NCBI RefSeq assembly: GCF_000006405.1
Contig: NW_003210511.1
Span: 1-41,667, forward strand
DNA from: Perkinsus marinus ATCC 50983
Taxonomy: Eukaryota; Perkinsozoa; Perkinsida; Perkinsidae
Length of the DNA: 41,667 bases
Direction of reading: 5' to 3'
Shown: positions 20,858-31,785 of the stretch, piece after piece
Layout of the letters: each line of letters begins with the position of its first letter
How positions within the stretch are numbered: the stretch's first letter is position 1
Made by a program: the position numbers and the translations under genes
The notes under the pieces: generated by a model
What the model was told of the DNA's origin: nothing
What the model saw: only the letters and a program-made list of their open reading frames with translations
Databases searched by the model: none

Positions 20858-21928
20858 TCATTCCTTAAGCTTGGCGACACCTATAGTAGCTCGAGCCCAG
20901 TCGAAGGAGTAGTAGTGGCCGACAAATGTTGGTAACCCCAAAATCCACCCTTCATCGAAACTAATGGTCAAGATACATACGTCAGGCTCGGGTGAAACGA
21001 TGTATGCTTTAGGAGGTATCTCAAGCGTAACATCGGCTTTATCAGGTATTCCTCTCACAGTGAACCTCATCGACGGCAAGAAGCTGACATCTTTGCAGTC
21101 GACACCGTAGTCGTCGCCTTTCACCATAAACTCGACCTTCTTCCTGCCGGCGGTACCAAGGAGACCTATGACCTCTTCACGAAGCCGCTTAGGGATACTT
21201 ATAAAGGAGGAACCTGTGTCAAAGACAACTGGCCCGGACTCTTCTCGCCGCTTAGATCCTATGGCGAATGCTTGTAGTTCACTGGTGTGGTGATGTTCGT
21301 CTGTAATAGCAATATACTCCAGGGGACCATCATATTTACTAGCATCGTCACCACCAATAATAAGTTCGCCTGAGAAGGGGCTCCCAGACGATAAGTAAAC
21401 CGAAAAAACTGAACTATCGACGATTTCCGCTGACACTAGCTGATCAACAAAGCGCGGAAACGGCGGGTTGGTGACCTGTGGTCCGAGGCCGAGGGCTGCC
21501 CAGGCACCGTGTGAGGAATCCTTCACCACTCCGAAGTCCATGTCCCAGGCAGTCGCACCGTAGAAGTAAAAGTCCCCAGAGAATGGGAATATTGTCAGCG
21601 AAGTTTTGTCAATAAACCTGATTTTCTTGGCAGCGTTCAACTCGTAAGTCGCTGGGTCGCATTCATAGCACTTGTAGAAAAGCTCATCGCACCGGCCGCC
21701 AGAGAGGGTGTCGTACCAAGTTTTCCATATCAACTGAGTGTACGGGCTCCCAGTATCCACGACGGCGTAAAGATCTTGAGTGTCGACCTTCAAAGGAGTC
21801 ACGATGCGTCTCCAAGGCGCCCAGCGTTCAGTTTGCTGTGCGGATATCTTCAACCTGATCACCTCACCACCACAAAAGGTCACAAGGAGCACTTCGATAC
21901 AGACGAGGAGAGCATGAGGGTGATTCAT
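20858..21928 (-). CDS. Pepsin-like aspartic peptidase (A1), secreted
   Basis: The 356-residue protein has a signal peptide (about residues 1-21) and both halves of a pepsin-type bilobal enzyme. Asp58 lies in VVDTGSPYTQL and Asp237 in VFDTGSSFIS. A late ILGLPTFVGHYYSFDWA segment (about 329-345) fits the conserved ILG...YxxFD strand, followed by IGVAK. Two Asp residues activate water to cut peptide bonds at acidic pH. The propeptide seems very short (about 25-30 residues). At the flap, where pepsins have Tyr75, this protein appears to have Phe (FPFSG, about 114-118), which could alter specificity. It is intron-free as read, and the start at the first Met gives the signal peptide. The upstream 1.8 kb is non-coding. 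Likely active; site of action (outside the cell or vacuole) is inferred. Confidence 0.92.
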   Translation of the reverse strand: MNHPHALLVCIEVLLVTFCGGEVIRLKISAQQTERWAPWRRIVTPLKVDTQDLYAVVDTGSPYTQLIWKTWYDTLSGGRCDELFYKCYECDPATYELNAAKKIRFIDKTSLTIFPFSGDFYFYGATAWDMDFGVVKDSSHGAWAALGLGPQVTNPPFPRFVDQLVSAEIVDSSVFSVYLSSGSPFSGELIIGGDDASKYDGPLEYIAITDEHHHTSELQAFAIGSKRREESGPVVFDTGSSFISIPKRLREEVIGLLGTAGRKKVEFMVKGDDYGVDCKDVSFLPSMRFTVRGIPDKADVTLEIPPKAYIVSPEPDVCILTISFDEGWILGLPTFVGHYYSFDWARATIGVAKLKE

Positions 21929-22676
21929 GATTGTTTGAATGGAGGTCAGTACTTCAAAGCTGGTGCCAAGTCGTCCGAATGATAGTCAAGGTACTGAAGA
22001 AAAGCTAAGCGTTGAGAAAGTGAGGGCTCTACAGTGAGAAAGCGTTGAGGAGTGTTGAGAAAATTCCACAGATTCTATTTCACTCTAATGAGAGGCTACG
22101 CTGTATCTAAGCTCAGTGGGGGATGACAATTGCACGTGAAGTCAGTGCAGTGTGGCTATTTAAGACAGGGCTCAAAGTAGAGTAGCGACTTCTGGCTGGG
22201 TAACAGTGGGCAGCGACTTCGCAAATCGTATGCTCTGACCTTGAGGTGCTTCGTCCCCTTTGGCGCTTACACCACTCAGTCTACGGAGCTTGTTCGCTTG
22301 CGTCGCTTCCCGATACACTTGCGTGCATCTCTTGTTTCACGTGATGTAGACCGGATAAAGCTACGTGTCTAGCTCTATCTCAGTTGCTGTAGGTTCCCTG
22401 AGGTTGGTGCCACAAGCGAAGCACCACGAGACACAACTCTTACACTACGAATAGCTCGGGAAATGGTGTTTTTCCATGTCTAACGATGGCTCAGAATCAT
22501 CATCTGAGCCTCAGATAATATTGAGCAGCTACACGTGCTTACCATCGAGCCGATGGCGCTTCACCATCGTCAGAAATCTCCAGACATAGGGAAAGAAGGA
22601 ATTGCCTCACATCGATGCACCTTTTCGCCACAGCGATGAATTTTAATTGTGATATGGGTGAATGACCCGGGGTGAC

Positions 22677-22697
22677 GCATCACCCAGGGTGATGCGA
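22677..22697. repeat. 21-bp palindrome
   Basis: CGCATCACCC, one base, GGGTGATGCG: perfect 10-bp arms. Related GGGTGA blocks occur just upstream (22650-22676). Confidence 0.85.
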
Positions 22698-23288
22698 TTG
22701 ATTTGTTGTAGTGCACGCAATATGAAATCGATTAATCTGAAACACAATAGGTTTCACGCGTGCGTACGCGTTCTTACTGTCGCTAAGTTCTTACTGTCGC
22801 TACTGCCGTGTCGGTTGGCTCAAACCCTCCACTAAGATAAAGGCATCAACTGGTTGCAACTCAACCTCTATACGAGGCGGGACGCCGGTTGGGCGCCGCT
22901 TACAGATGACTCACTCTTCTAATGGACACGCAGTCCGATTGAGTGTCATCGACAGTTTGTAAGGTTGAGCTGCTCAGCATAAGAGACCAGCACTTCGCTG
23001 ATTCGCGTCTCTTCACTGCCTGATTCCATCTCAGTTGAGTCGCAGGGCTTCAGTCCGCATTCTCCATAGATTCCTGTTTTGAGCATTTCATCTCGGCAAG
23101 TTCGCCACTCAAATTTTCCGCAATGAGTTCTTTACACCTTTCTCCCTTCTACTTCTTGTCTGAGCTCCGTAATGATAGGACGAATTAAATAGTAATTGCC
23201 TGTTTACCTGAGATGAATTGGGTTACGGACCCACTTCAGGCTCATACATAGTGTCTTGCATATTTTTTTCATATTCCCTCGAGAATGT

Positions 23289-23315
23289 AAACTGTATCCG
23301 ATTCGGATACAGTTT
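23289..23315. repeat. 27-bp palindrome
   Basis: AAACTGTATCCGA, one base, TCGGATACAGTTT: perfect 13-bp arms around a central T. It is in non-coding DNA. The half AAACTGTATCCG also occurs once at about 32718. Confidence 0.88.
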
Positions 23316-23711
23316 ATCCCGACTCTCTTGCTCCGCAACACACTGTCAAGCTTGATTGTTCGCACTATTAACTTGGGTTGAGTTCGACAGCCCTGTCAGG
23401 GCTGCCCTGATAAGAACTGGCAACTTCGGATAGTAAGGTGCCAAGCATACCGAGTAGCATTTTACTTTTAGCAAATGTCAACAACTTTCCTTGGAGAACA
23501 GCACATATCTCAACAGATAGAAAAGTCCACAAGAGAAAGTAACAGAGGAAGAATCACTGAATTGGGACAGGAAGACTCCAACCCGAGAACTCATGACGAA
23601 GTTCTCAACTTATGACGTATGACAGACTCAGTCTCCACAGGCAACAGAATTGAAAGAAGAGGAACTGAGTTATGAACAAACATGACCTATAGGCATTATA
23701 TCAATGACGTT

Positions 23712-23924
23712 TCAGGCATCTAGGAAGTTGCTTATAATACAGCCAACACAGGTGATAGCAGCAAGGAGAAACACTAGGACACACTTTCTCCCAGCTTTGA
23801 TGACGATCTGTTTCAGAACGAGCGTGCCAATAATGCCACCAACAGAAGGGAGAACAACAATCCACATACCAGGACCACCAGGGTAATATCCATGTAACAT
23901 GGACCATGTTGATGGAAACCACAA
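23712..23924 (-). pseudogene. TauE/SafE-like transporter, C-terminal exon fragment
   Basis: The frame reads GPGMWIVVLPSVGGIIGT, then LKQIVIKAGRKCVLVFLL and a further hydrophobic segment. This resembles the C-terminal part of eukaryotic TauE/SafE membrane proteins (two helices around a GR motif), proposed exporters of sulfur-containing anions. No start or upstream exon is visible next to it. Similar exons on the same strand lie at 29.7-30.4 kb, beyond a DIRS-like retroelement, so this may be the tail of that gene. I treat it as part of a disrupted gene; family assignment is from pattern memory only. Confidence 0.42.
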
Positions 23925-24631
23925 CTAGTTGATGGAAAGTGATCCACGCGTTGTGTTGTGTTAGGGAGGCACGACTAGTTTGTGCCAACATACACGCAGT
24001 TGTTGGGCGAGCGCGAAATGAACACCTGATACGCACAAACACCATTGTACGTAAACGCAAGCACATAGGAGTCTCAGTCTTGGCTCTAACATCGCTTTTT
24101 CTTGTTGCGCCCAGGAGGCTCATCTAAGACAGAGTATCATCTGTCCTCCGTGGGTCTTATTCTCTTCTACAAGAGATCCCCCCGCTTGGCTCATATCTTG
24201 GAGCAGAAACGTCTTTCCTTCCCCTAGACTACTTCCTTAGATGCCAGAACTTCTGGAGGCAAGAACACAAGAGGCCCTCGCCTTTGGCCTCATTTAACAC
24301 GTCCCGAGTCGCAGGAAACTTTTTGTTTGTTTGACGCGGCTAAGCCGCTCGATAAGCTCTGAGGCTCTCGTCGTCTCTCTCTAATCCATTTACTGGTATC
24401 TACGTGACTTGATCTCACCATAGTTATAAGATTCTACTCTCTATGCCACCTACTTCTCTAACAAAGAGAGCCCGCAAAGCTTCCTCCTCCTTGAGAACCA
24501 AATCGAGGATTCGCTCGACTATCAAGAAGACTCCACGATCTTCTCCCAAGTTACCGTCTGCCCCTACCCCCGGAGATCATTCTCAAGCATAACCCATCGA
24601 CGCTGTCTCTCTAAGTGACATCGACTCCCAA

Positions 24632-25363
24632 GTGCGAGGCTTCATAGAACAGCACAAGGCTCTATCTAAAAATATCCCCACTTCGGCCGAATTCCCTTCT
24701 ACGGCGCACTCCTCAGAACTGCCCCCAGGTCCACCGTGTCCCCTCACTCTGACATCTTCGGCACCGCAACCTAGGCCAGGACATCTCATGGCTCCCCTAT
24801 ACAACAAAGGGTCCACTTTGGAAACGTTCTTAGACCAGCCATGGTATTCCTTCATCCCGGCCTCGTGGTCTAGAATCAAGGGTATAACTATAGACAAACA
24901 CACAGAGTCCTTTTCTGTTGCGTCTGTTATCATGGCTTCCATTGATCTATCGACTAGGTTAGTACAAGCAGGTGTCATGCAAAGTTCCACTGCGATTTCC
25001 ATGATAGACAAAGTCGCAGATTGTTCTTTTGGTTCTAATGGGACCATCAAGGCCAAACACGAGCTCGAAAAGTTATCTACTATGGCTTTGGGGTTAGTTC
25101 AATCAAGAGAAGTCAGCAACGTTGACTTACTGGCTACCAACCAGGTAGATTCTACTCTCAATTCCGCCCTTGGACGCTTCTCTTCACCTCCCCCCAAACC
25201 AGATCGGTCTACAACTACAAAAAAATCGACCTGGAAAGGTTATGATCAGTGGCAACAACGACCTAGAACCTGGTACAACTGGCAGGGATCCAACTCTTGG
25301 TCTACATATGAGAACAAAACCAAACCCACCCCAGAGACCAACGCTAAGAGCAAGTCTACTTAG
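24632..25363 (+). pseudogene. Gag-like frame of the DIRS-like element (fossil)
   Basis: The product has a central conserved-looking part (FLDQPWYSF, then a helical region) and ends in a basic, Trp, Asn and Thr-rich tail (YDQWQQRPRTWYNWQG) of the kind that binds nucleic acid. A short Lys/Arg-rich frame lies just upstream (from 24444). Assignment is by position ahead of the polymerase frame; Gag proteins of this group are poorly conserved. Confidence 0.5.
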
Positions 25364-25550
25364 TATGATCAGCCGATCTCCTACCAACTCTCTTCTTGAT
25401 TTCACTCGATACTTCAACTTTACTTGAACAACTCATTCAGTCTCAACTATCATATCCAAATCATATCCACTGAATTAGGCTTGTGTTACCTCTCTCACAA
25501 CAGCCTTCTCCATTTTATATTTACTCAGATCATCATCAGATTAATTTTTT

Positions 25551-27707
25551 ATGTCTGACTCATTAGTCCTACCTAAATCTAAGAGGTCACGCCGAGGAAA
25601 ACGAAGCATGGTACAGGAGATTATCCGTTTAACACAACAAGCTCTGATTCATTCTGGTCTACATGACCATCTCGAGGTTACTAGACAACATAATATTATT
25701 CTGCTTCGTCCTAAGGTCATTTATGATATCGTCTATGGCTACCCAGCACACAAAGGAGACTTACATGACCTTATAAATGCAAGCAAGTTGACCGACCACT
25801 TGCTGCAACCACAAGAACATATTCAATGGGCGACTCATCATGACATCCTACCAAATTTTTCTATCGAGCTACCCACGATGCTTCAAGCAACTTTGGTGAT
25901 TCAACGAGAACTTTCACCATCTCAGCTTAAGTGGCTTCGGAATCACAACAAGCTACACATCGCAAATTGGTTGGGTACTTCTAGGATGGGCGAGGATCTA
26001 TATTGGCGGTCTCGTCGGATCAAGCCTGTTCCCTCTAACTGGAAATTGGATCGTCTGATTAACCTAATCCAAATTACAAGGTTCAAGGATGAAGACATCA
26101 TATTAAACTTAGCTGAGGGTTTCCCCCTAACTGGCACTATCCCTGGTGGTGGCCTCTTTCCAGTCTCTCATAAGCCTAAACGAGCTCTGTATGAAGGAAA
26201 TAAACTCATTCTCAAGAGCAACTCGCTCACAACCTTATCAAACTATCTTATGAGAAGTTTCCATGATGTTAACTTGAACACATCCATTATTAACGATGTT
26301 CTTTCGGAAGTACAGCTCGGGCGAGCCCTTGGTCCTTATCCTCCCGACCAACTCCCTCCACAAGTTCAATTTGCATGCCTTCTATTCGCAGTGGCCCAAC
26401 ATAACAAAGTCCGTTTAATATCCAACTACTCGTATAGCTTAGGAGGACGGAAGTTGAATAGTACTGCCACGGTGAATCACAAAGTTCAATTTCCTCGCCT
26501 CCTACATGTCGCTAAGGTAGCTAGCCTAATGAAATGTCAAGGTTCTTCAACTATTTTTCGAAGCGACCATCGGGCTGCCTATAGACAACTACCGATTAAA
26601 ATAGAAGACGCTTGGAGGGCATGTGGACTCTTTCTTGATGAATCGTCGGCTCCTCATATAGTGGTCCCTCTACGATGTCCCTTTGGAGCCGTTGCTTCGG
26701 TCACCAACTATCTACGAATTTCTGAAATGTTCACACACTTCAGTCGCAGTTTGGGTATTATTAACCAGCTAGCGTATATGGATGATTATTTCGCAGTGGA
26801 ACATAAAGATTGCGCCAAGGAGGCTCAGGACTTTTTAGCCTTCCTGAATATACTAGTTGGTGGCGAGATCAAACACGAAAAAGACGTACCTCCATCCTCT
26901 TCCTTAGTGTTGTTGGGGTTACATCTCAAGCTGGCCGACGGACAGTTCATGGTTGGTATCACTAATGATAGACGACTTCGACTACGGGATGAACTGCGTA
27001 AGGTTCAGCTACATCCAGAATACATTGACTCTAAGCTAGCAGGAAAACTCTCTTTCTGTTGTGAGGCTTTATATGGTAGAGCAGGAAGAGGTCCACTCCG
27101 TCTACTGATCAGGCAGGCTTTGGGACTACAGGTCCCTCACGAAGCACTATTTCAAGCTATTACCTTCTTACTAGAAATCCTATCGGGAGATCGAGTATGC
27201 ACTAACTTATGCAAGACACTGTCGACTCCCTCACAACCGTATGTGTGCTACACCGATGCTGCAACTTCTACACAGAGTATTGGTCTTTATGCTCCACGAC
27301 AATATTCGCATCCTGCCTATTTCTCAGTTGTCAATCTCCATCTAGATGAGCACATCAACATACTGGAACTAAAGGCGATTGCCATTGCTCTACATACCTT
27401 CCACACGGTATGTCCCTCTCGGCCGATCTTGCTTTTCTCAGATAGCAATGTGGCAGAACTGGCGTTACTCAAAGGGTCCACTTCATCTGCCCATATGTGT
27501 ATCGCTTTACATCAGTTCTGGACCGAATTGTCTCGGAGTCCAGACCTTAATTTCTACTTAGCCCATGTTCGTTCTCATTTGAATCCAGCCGACTCACCGT
27601 CTAGACAGGTACTTTCAGATTCTTGGATTCAAGATGCTCACAATATCTCACCGGTTTTGCCACAATGGATTTCAGAAAATCATTCCACTACGCAACTCCA
27701 CACCTGA
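25551..27707 (+). pseudogene. Reverse transcriptase and RNase H of the DIRS-like element (fossil)
   Basis: 718 codons. Reverse transcriptase: SDHRAAYRQLPI (first catalytic Asp region), PFGAV, then the YMDDYF box near residue 411. RNase H: CYTDAA, then ELKAIAIAL, LLFSDSN, and HVRSHLNPADSPSR. The RT then RNase H arrangement and these signature strings fit DIRS-group elements. It is the most confidently identified part of the element. Confidence 0.85.
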
Positions 27708-28204
27708 CAATTATATCTCATATACACTTAACTTCTACTCAACACTAGGCCTTCTCGGAGAAGGGGCGGAGCTCGGCATCCGGGTTCGATTCCCATGCCT
27801 GGCGTTTTTCTGCAAAAATATGTTTTTTGCACGGAAATCTACATGGTCCGACCGGCACCCTAATTTCGTACTTTTTCTAGTATCCCCAGAGCGAGAGCTA
27901 TCGAATGGTGTATAGCATGTGATCATAACCTCTCTAGATCGAGCTGGATAATTTGTACGCACGCACGCACGCACGCACGCACAAAGTGTTAGTAAAGTGA
28001 GAGAATACGCTCCGCTCGCTTCGCTCGCTCCGCAATTTTCTATCATAAGTCTATGTTGAGCAACGCAAACGACCACCTTTCCAAGTTAACTTTTCCTACT
28101 CTCTTTGACAATGATTGAGAAGGCTTCGAAGCCTCAAGAACTTCAAGCTGAACCTCTGATACGAGCTGTGATACGACATCCTGAGGACTTCCTGATTATG
28201 TCTC
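27708..28204. other. Spacer between polymerase and recombinase frames
   Basis: No frame. It holds a B-box-like GGGTTCGATTCCC (27782-27794) followed by TTTTT (27805-27809), and an (ACGC)n microsatellite at about 27957-27982. The B-box lacks a foldable tRNA around it. The spacer could contain a small inserted repeat. Confidence 0.5.
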
Positions 28205-29185
28205 ATGAAGTGTCACAAAATCGTCACTATCTTTGACTTACACAAATGGGAATTTCAGAGTTCGTCGATCTCTCCTACTGTCAAATTACAAATAGTGCGG
28301 TCCCACCCAGACTATCATGCAGCTCTTCTTGCCGAAAACTTACCACTTCTACCGCAAGTGCAACAGGGGTATTTGGAGGCCCATCTAGCACCATCCAATT
28401 GGCGCTCTTACAAATCAGCTATCAAAATATTCTTACTTTGGCATTGGAACAAATTCCCCTCAACTCCGGTCTTCCCTGCTTCTCAACAAGCAATATGGGC
28501 CTTCCTAGCCGATAAACTAGTACATGCTAGGTATATTACCGGGGTTAAAAAGATCCATCGTCTTTTGGGCCTGTATATTGCCTTTGACGGCCATATGACC
28601 ACATCGATCCTCAAAGGTGCTCTCAAACTCCTCAATGCTCAGAATCACCCTAAAGTCTTCCTATCATTCGAAGACCTCATTCATGTGGTCAACATAGCGA
28701 CCAGTCACGGTTGGCTACTCTTTGCTAATCTATGCGTGATTGCATATTCATTCGGAGTTAGAGTTCCTTCAGAATTGCTAGATCTACACAACAGATATCT
28801 AATTGTTTCGGGTGCTTCAGTCTATCTGAGATTACACCATCGGAAAAACTCTCCTAGTTCAACTCATATTCGTCGTATCTGCACCTGTGATATTAACGGG
28901 AGTGCTCTATGTCCAGTTGAAGCTGCTCGCTTCGTTCTTAGTACTCATAAACGCACATTATCTCCATCGTATTTCAACTTTTTATTGAAACGTTGCACCA
29001 TTACTCTGTCTCACATTGATTCCAATACAGTGTCTTCTCATAGTTTTCGTCGGGGATTCACTAATGATCTGACATTAGCCCGAGCGCCACCCTCTCTTAT
29101 CGACAAGTTAGGCGGATGGTCTTCGTCGAGATCGAAATTTCACTATATCAGTAAAGCGGCTAAGGTAGCCTCGTTACATAGGTGA
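28205..29185 (+). pseudogene. Tyrosine recombinase of the DIRS-like element (fossil)
   Basis: 326 codons. The recombinase signature is present: an Arg in AYSFGVRVPSEL, then HSFRRGFTND (the H-x-x-R box), GGW a little later, and a Tyr in KFHYISK as nucleophile candidate. Tyrosine recombinases cut and rejoin DNA through a 3'-phosphotyrosine and replace the integrase in DIRS-group retroelements. Confidence 0.82.
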
Positions 29186-29659
29186 CTATCACATACATTT
29201 ACCTCGAACTTCTCCCATATCATACATCAAAATATCGGAACCTGACTACATGTTGCGTTCAACCTTCCCTCACTAAGTTCATCGAGGGGAGAAGGGAAGC
29301 TAGCTCGGGAAGTAACAACACATCCAACACTCTCTAGCGTGCTTGAACTCATGGGAAATAGCACGCCGAGAAAGGTTGGACCTCAACTTTAGCTTCTCTC
29401 CTCCCAACGTAGCCACGAAGTTACACGTTGAGGACCAATCAACAAAGCGTGTATTACGAGTTTAACACTTCGCGTAACGCGGTAAACATGTTATGACGCG
29501 TTTTCGCGTTAGAGTTTTTCGTGATATTGCGTTTCACGCGTGCGTTCTGACGCGAAGTGTTATCTCAACAAAACATATCGCGTTTTTCGCGTAAAACACT
29601 TCGCGTAAAACAGTTTTACGCGTAAAACAGGTGAAACTCCACTGAACTAGTTGACATAC
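29186..29659. other. Element flank with CGCG-motif cluster
   Basis: No gene. 29190-29450 probably includes the 3' terminal sequence of the DIRS-like element. 29464-29606 is a cluster of AACACTTCGCGT words: forward at 29464-29475, inverted at 29550-29561 and forward at 29595-29606, with further CGCGTAAAAC blocks. Confidence 0.5.
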
Positions 29660-30396
29660 CTTCCGCTTGGCGAATATGAAGCCTGACGATATGCCGAACA
29701 ACAGCGCTATTACGATAGCGGCCAAGAAGCAGTACACATAAGAAACTATCCCATAAGAATTTCCCTTCAGTCGCGAGAAGGACTCCTACGCTACTTTACC
29801 GAACACATCAGATAATTTAATACCTTCTCATAACACGAACTGGAGGAGTTATGTCCTGTCACTCCGCATCACCAGAACTACCAACCAGCAATATCGTACA
29901 GCAACACTGTACAAGGATTCAATTCATATCACCATTTCAGGGGGAGGGTACTGCTATTACTTTTAGCTGTCGAGAATCCTCGTAATGAAGGAGATGTGAG
30001 ACAGAGCACACAAATGAGGAACGCTGTCGTCCAGTAGAAAAACAACACTTTCTTCGATGGCATCACCAAGAGTGGGTCCACTCTCTTCTCCTTAGCCTCC
30101 TCCACCATGACTATCGTCTTCTGGCTCGCTGACGACGGTGACTCGTCCTTCTATCTTGCCTTCTTTGTCGCATTTCAAGACTTGTATTGTTTTAAGCCCT
30201 TTAACGGCGTCTTAATCGTCGAGAAGGCTGCTACCAGGATTTAGAGGATAAGGATAATCAGCTGAGGAGGAATGATGTTCAAATAGACACCGATTAAGGC
30301 TCCAGCGACAATGCATGGCAACATAATGATGACGTATGGTAGGATGATAAGCCACCTCTTAGGCTCATGCCACTGCATCCAGAAGTTTATATTACA
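29660..30396 (-). pseudogene. TauE/SafE-like transporter exons, broken copy
   Basis: Starting after a TTTTTTCATGTCAG acceptor (30397), the frame reads CNINFW, WLIILPYVIIMLPC, GALIGVYLNIIPPQ, then PLKGLKQYKS, and later SKKVLFFYWTTAF. A separate 126-nt exon (29660-29785) reads NSYGIVSYVYCFLAAIV and ends GFIFAKRK at a GTATGTC donor. Helices near a GALIG motif and a KTPLKG turn fit eukaryotic TauE/SafE proteins, which move sulfur-containing or other small anions across membranes. The first block has in-frame stops (TAA after LIILIL, TGA after KQYKS), and a natural-looking acidic stretch continues in another frame, so this copy is decayed unless unrecognised introns remove the stops. The upstream part is lost at the N gap. 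Confidence 0.45.
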
Positions 30397-30458
30397 CTGA
30401 CATGAAAAAAATACTACGCCTCCCGACAGGGACCGATTTCCTTTTTACACTAGCAAGT

Positions 30459-30558
30459 NNNNNNNNNNNNNNNNNNNNNNNNNNNNNNNNNNNNNNNNNN
30501 NNNNNNNNNNNNNNNNNNNNNNNNNNNNNNNNNNNNNNNNNNNNNNNNNNNNNNNNNN
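30459..30558. other. Assembly gap (100 N)
   Basis: 100 N, a scaffold gap of unknown true size. It separates the broken transporter exons from the hAT copy and may hide the left end of that hAT element. Confidence 0.99.
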
Positions 30559-30599
30559 TTCTAATCAGGGGCGACAATTTCGAGACAACACAAGACTAT

Positions 30600-31539
30600 G
30601 ATTTCTCATGGAAACCATTGATGAGCACTCGGAAGATATGTTGATGCTTCTCCGTTTGCTTCGTCCTTGCGGTCTCCTAACTAAACGTCTCCAGGAGCGA
30701 TCGCTGGACTTATGGGGGGGGCGCAAGGTCTGCTTGAATCGACAACGATTCATCTGAAGAATATCCAAAACCTTTCGACTGATCTCGCATCTCTCCGTGA
30801 TGCACTCGTTGATCATTTGATGGATCGCTTCCCTATTGACGAGGCTTCATGGATGTCTTTGTTGGATATGTCTCATGAATATCCTGACGGCGTCGTACAG
30901 GCGAAGTTTTCTCAGATCTTGACGAAGCTCAAGGTTGATGATCCAGACCTGAAGGCTGTGGATTTTGCCAGAGATTATCAACTTGTCCGCAATGAGTATT
31001 TCAGGCTGAAAGCTGCTGGTGCTGTGATCCCCGATATACACAATATTAAGCCTGCCGGCCTCTCTGCTTCATGGGCATTCTACGATAATGTGTGTCGAGT
31101 GGTGTCACCAACATCTGCCGATGCAGAGCGAGTTTTTAGTGCCCTTTCTCGGCATCGATCTCGCTTTCGGCGCCGACTTCATATCCATCTACCAGCATTA
31201 GTCAGAATAAGTATGTCAAAGACTATCGGTGCTAGCAGTCAACCGAGTGACGGAGCCTTCATACGGGAGGTGCTCCGAACTTGGGATGGGTCAAAACAGC
31301 GTCGTCGTCGCGCCAAGCGACCGGAACCAGTGTCCAAGAAACCTCGTAAAGAGATCCGATCGGGGCCTCTGATCGGTAGTGATACAGGGTCAGACATCTC
31401 TGATGATGATATGGTCATCCAGCAAGCTGATGATCGTGATAGACCCGTTGTACGCGCACAAAGACGTGCGAAATATGTAGCGTTGCGTAATATGCAAGAA
31501 TATTTCGCCGCAGATGCGGATTCATCAGAGTCCGAATGA
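30600..31539 (+). pseudogene. hAT transposase, C-terminal part with dimerisation domain
   Basis: The main frame (30712-31539, 275 codons) contains the hAT dimerisation signature: FYDNVCRVVSPTSADAERVF, then SALSRHRSRFRRRL and LPALVRI. A basic and acidic Ser/Asp-rich tail follows. Just upstream another frame reads TIDEHSEDMLMLLRLLRP and TKRLQERSLDLW, typical of the preceding hAT region. The two are joined by a frame change at a run of eight G (30714-30721), so either a frameshift has killed the gene or there is a sequencing slip in the homopolymer. The N-terminal half is missing at the gap. hAT transposases cut and paste DNA with CAGGG-type terminal repeats. Confidence 0.7.
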
Positions 31540-31785
31540 GTTTCAGCTTTCGGTCCCAGGTTTGTATAATATTGTGCCGTCAATTCGATTGTGGTATATT
31601 ACTCGATTGTAATATTGCGCCATTGGGAGACCCCCAGATAATATCCCGATAAACCTCATTCTCTGCCTCTATAACTCACCATCCTTTACGATATCTCTCC
31701 GCGAAACTACAGAAAATAGCGAATTTTTTTTTCAGCCTATCACACATGAATTTATTTTTTTTCGTAACACCGAAACAAAAAAAAA

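Larger units (their letters stand above)
21929..23711. other. Non-coding region upstream of the aspartic peptidase
   Basis: No gene. It holds several small palindromes: GGCTCAGA...TCTGAGCC (22488-22510), a 21-bp palindrome at 22677-22697 and a 27-bp one at 23289-23315. There is also a direct repeat of GTTCTTACTGTCGCTA near 22768-22802. The first few hundred bases should carry the peptidase promoter. Confidence 0.55.
24444..29185 (+). mobile_element. DIRS-like tyrosine-recombinase retroelement (fossil, core looks whole)
   Basis: Three plus-strand blocks in DIRS order are seen: a gag-like frame, a reverse transcriptase plus RNase H frame, and a tyrosine recombinase frame. There is no integrase. 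These elements insert through a recombinase and carry inverted or split terminal repeats rather than ordinary LTRs. I could not resolve its ends, which lie outside the coordinates given. The core frames look open and I see about no break in the enzyme regions, so it may be young. It lies between TauE/SafE-like exons on the opposite strand. Confidence 0.82.

Noticed and set aside
23701-24123. 140-codon minus-strand frame
   Set aside because: It is a shadow of the transporter-like exon at 23712-23924, rich in Cys and Trp from out-of-frame reading.
27740-27810. tRNA gene suggested by GGGTTCGATTCCC and a following T-run
   Set aside because: The T-stem has only three good pairs next to the loop, and no A-box or complementary acceptor strand is found upstream.
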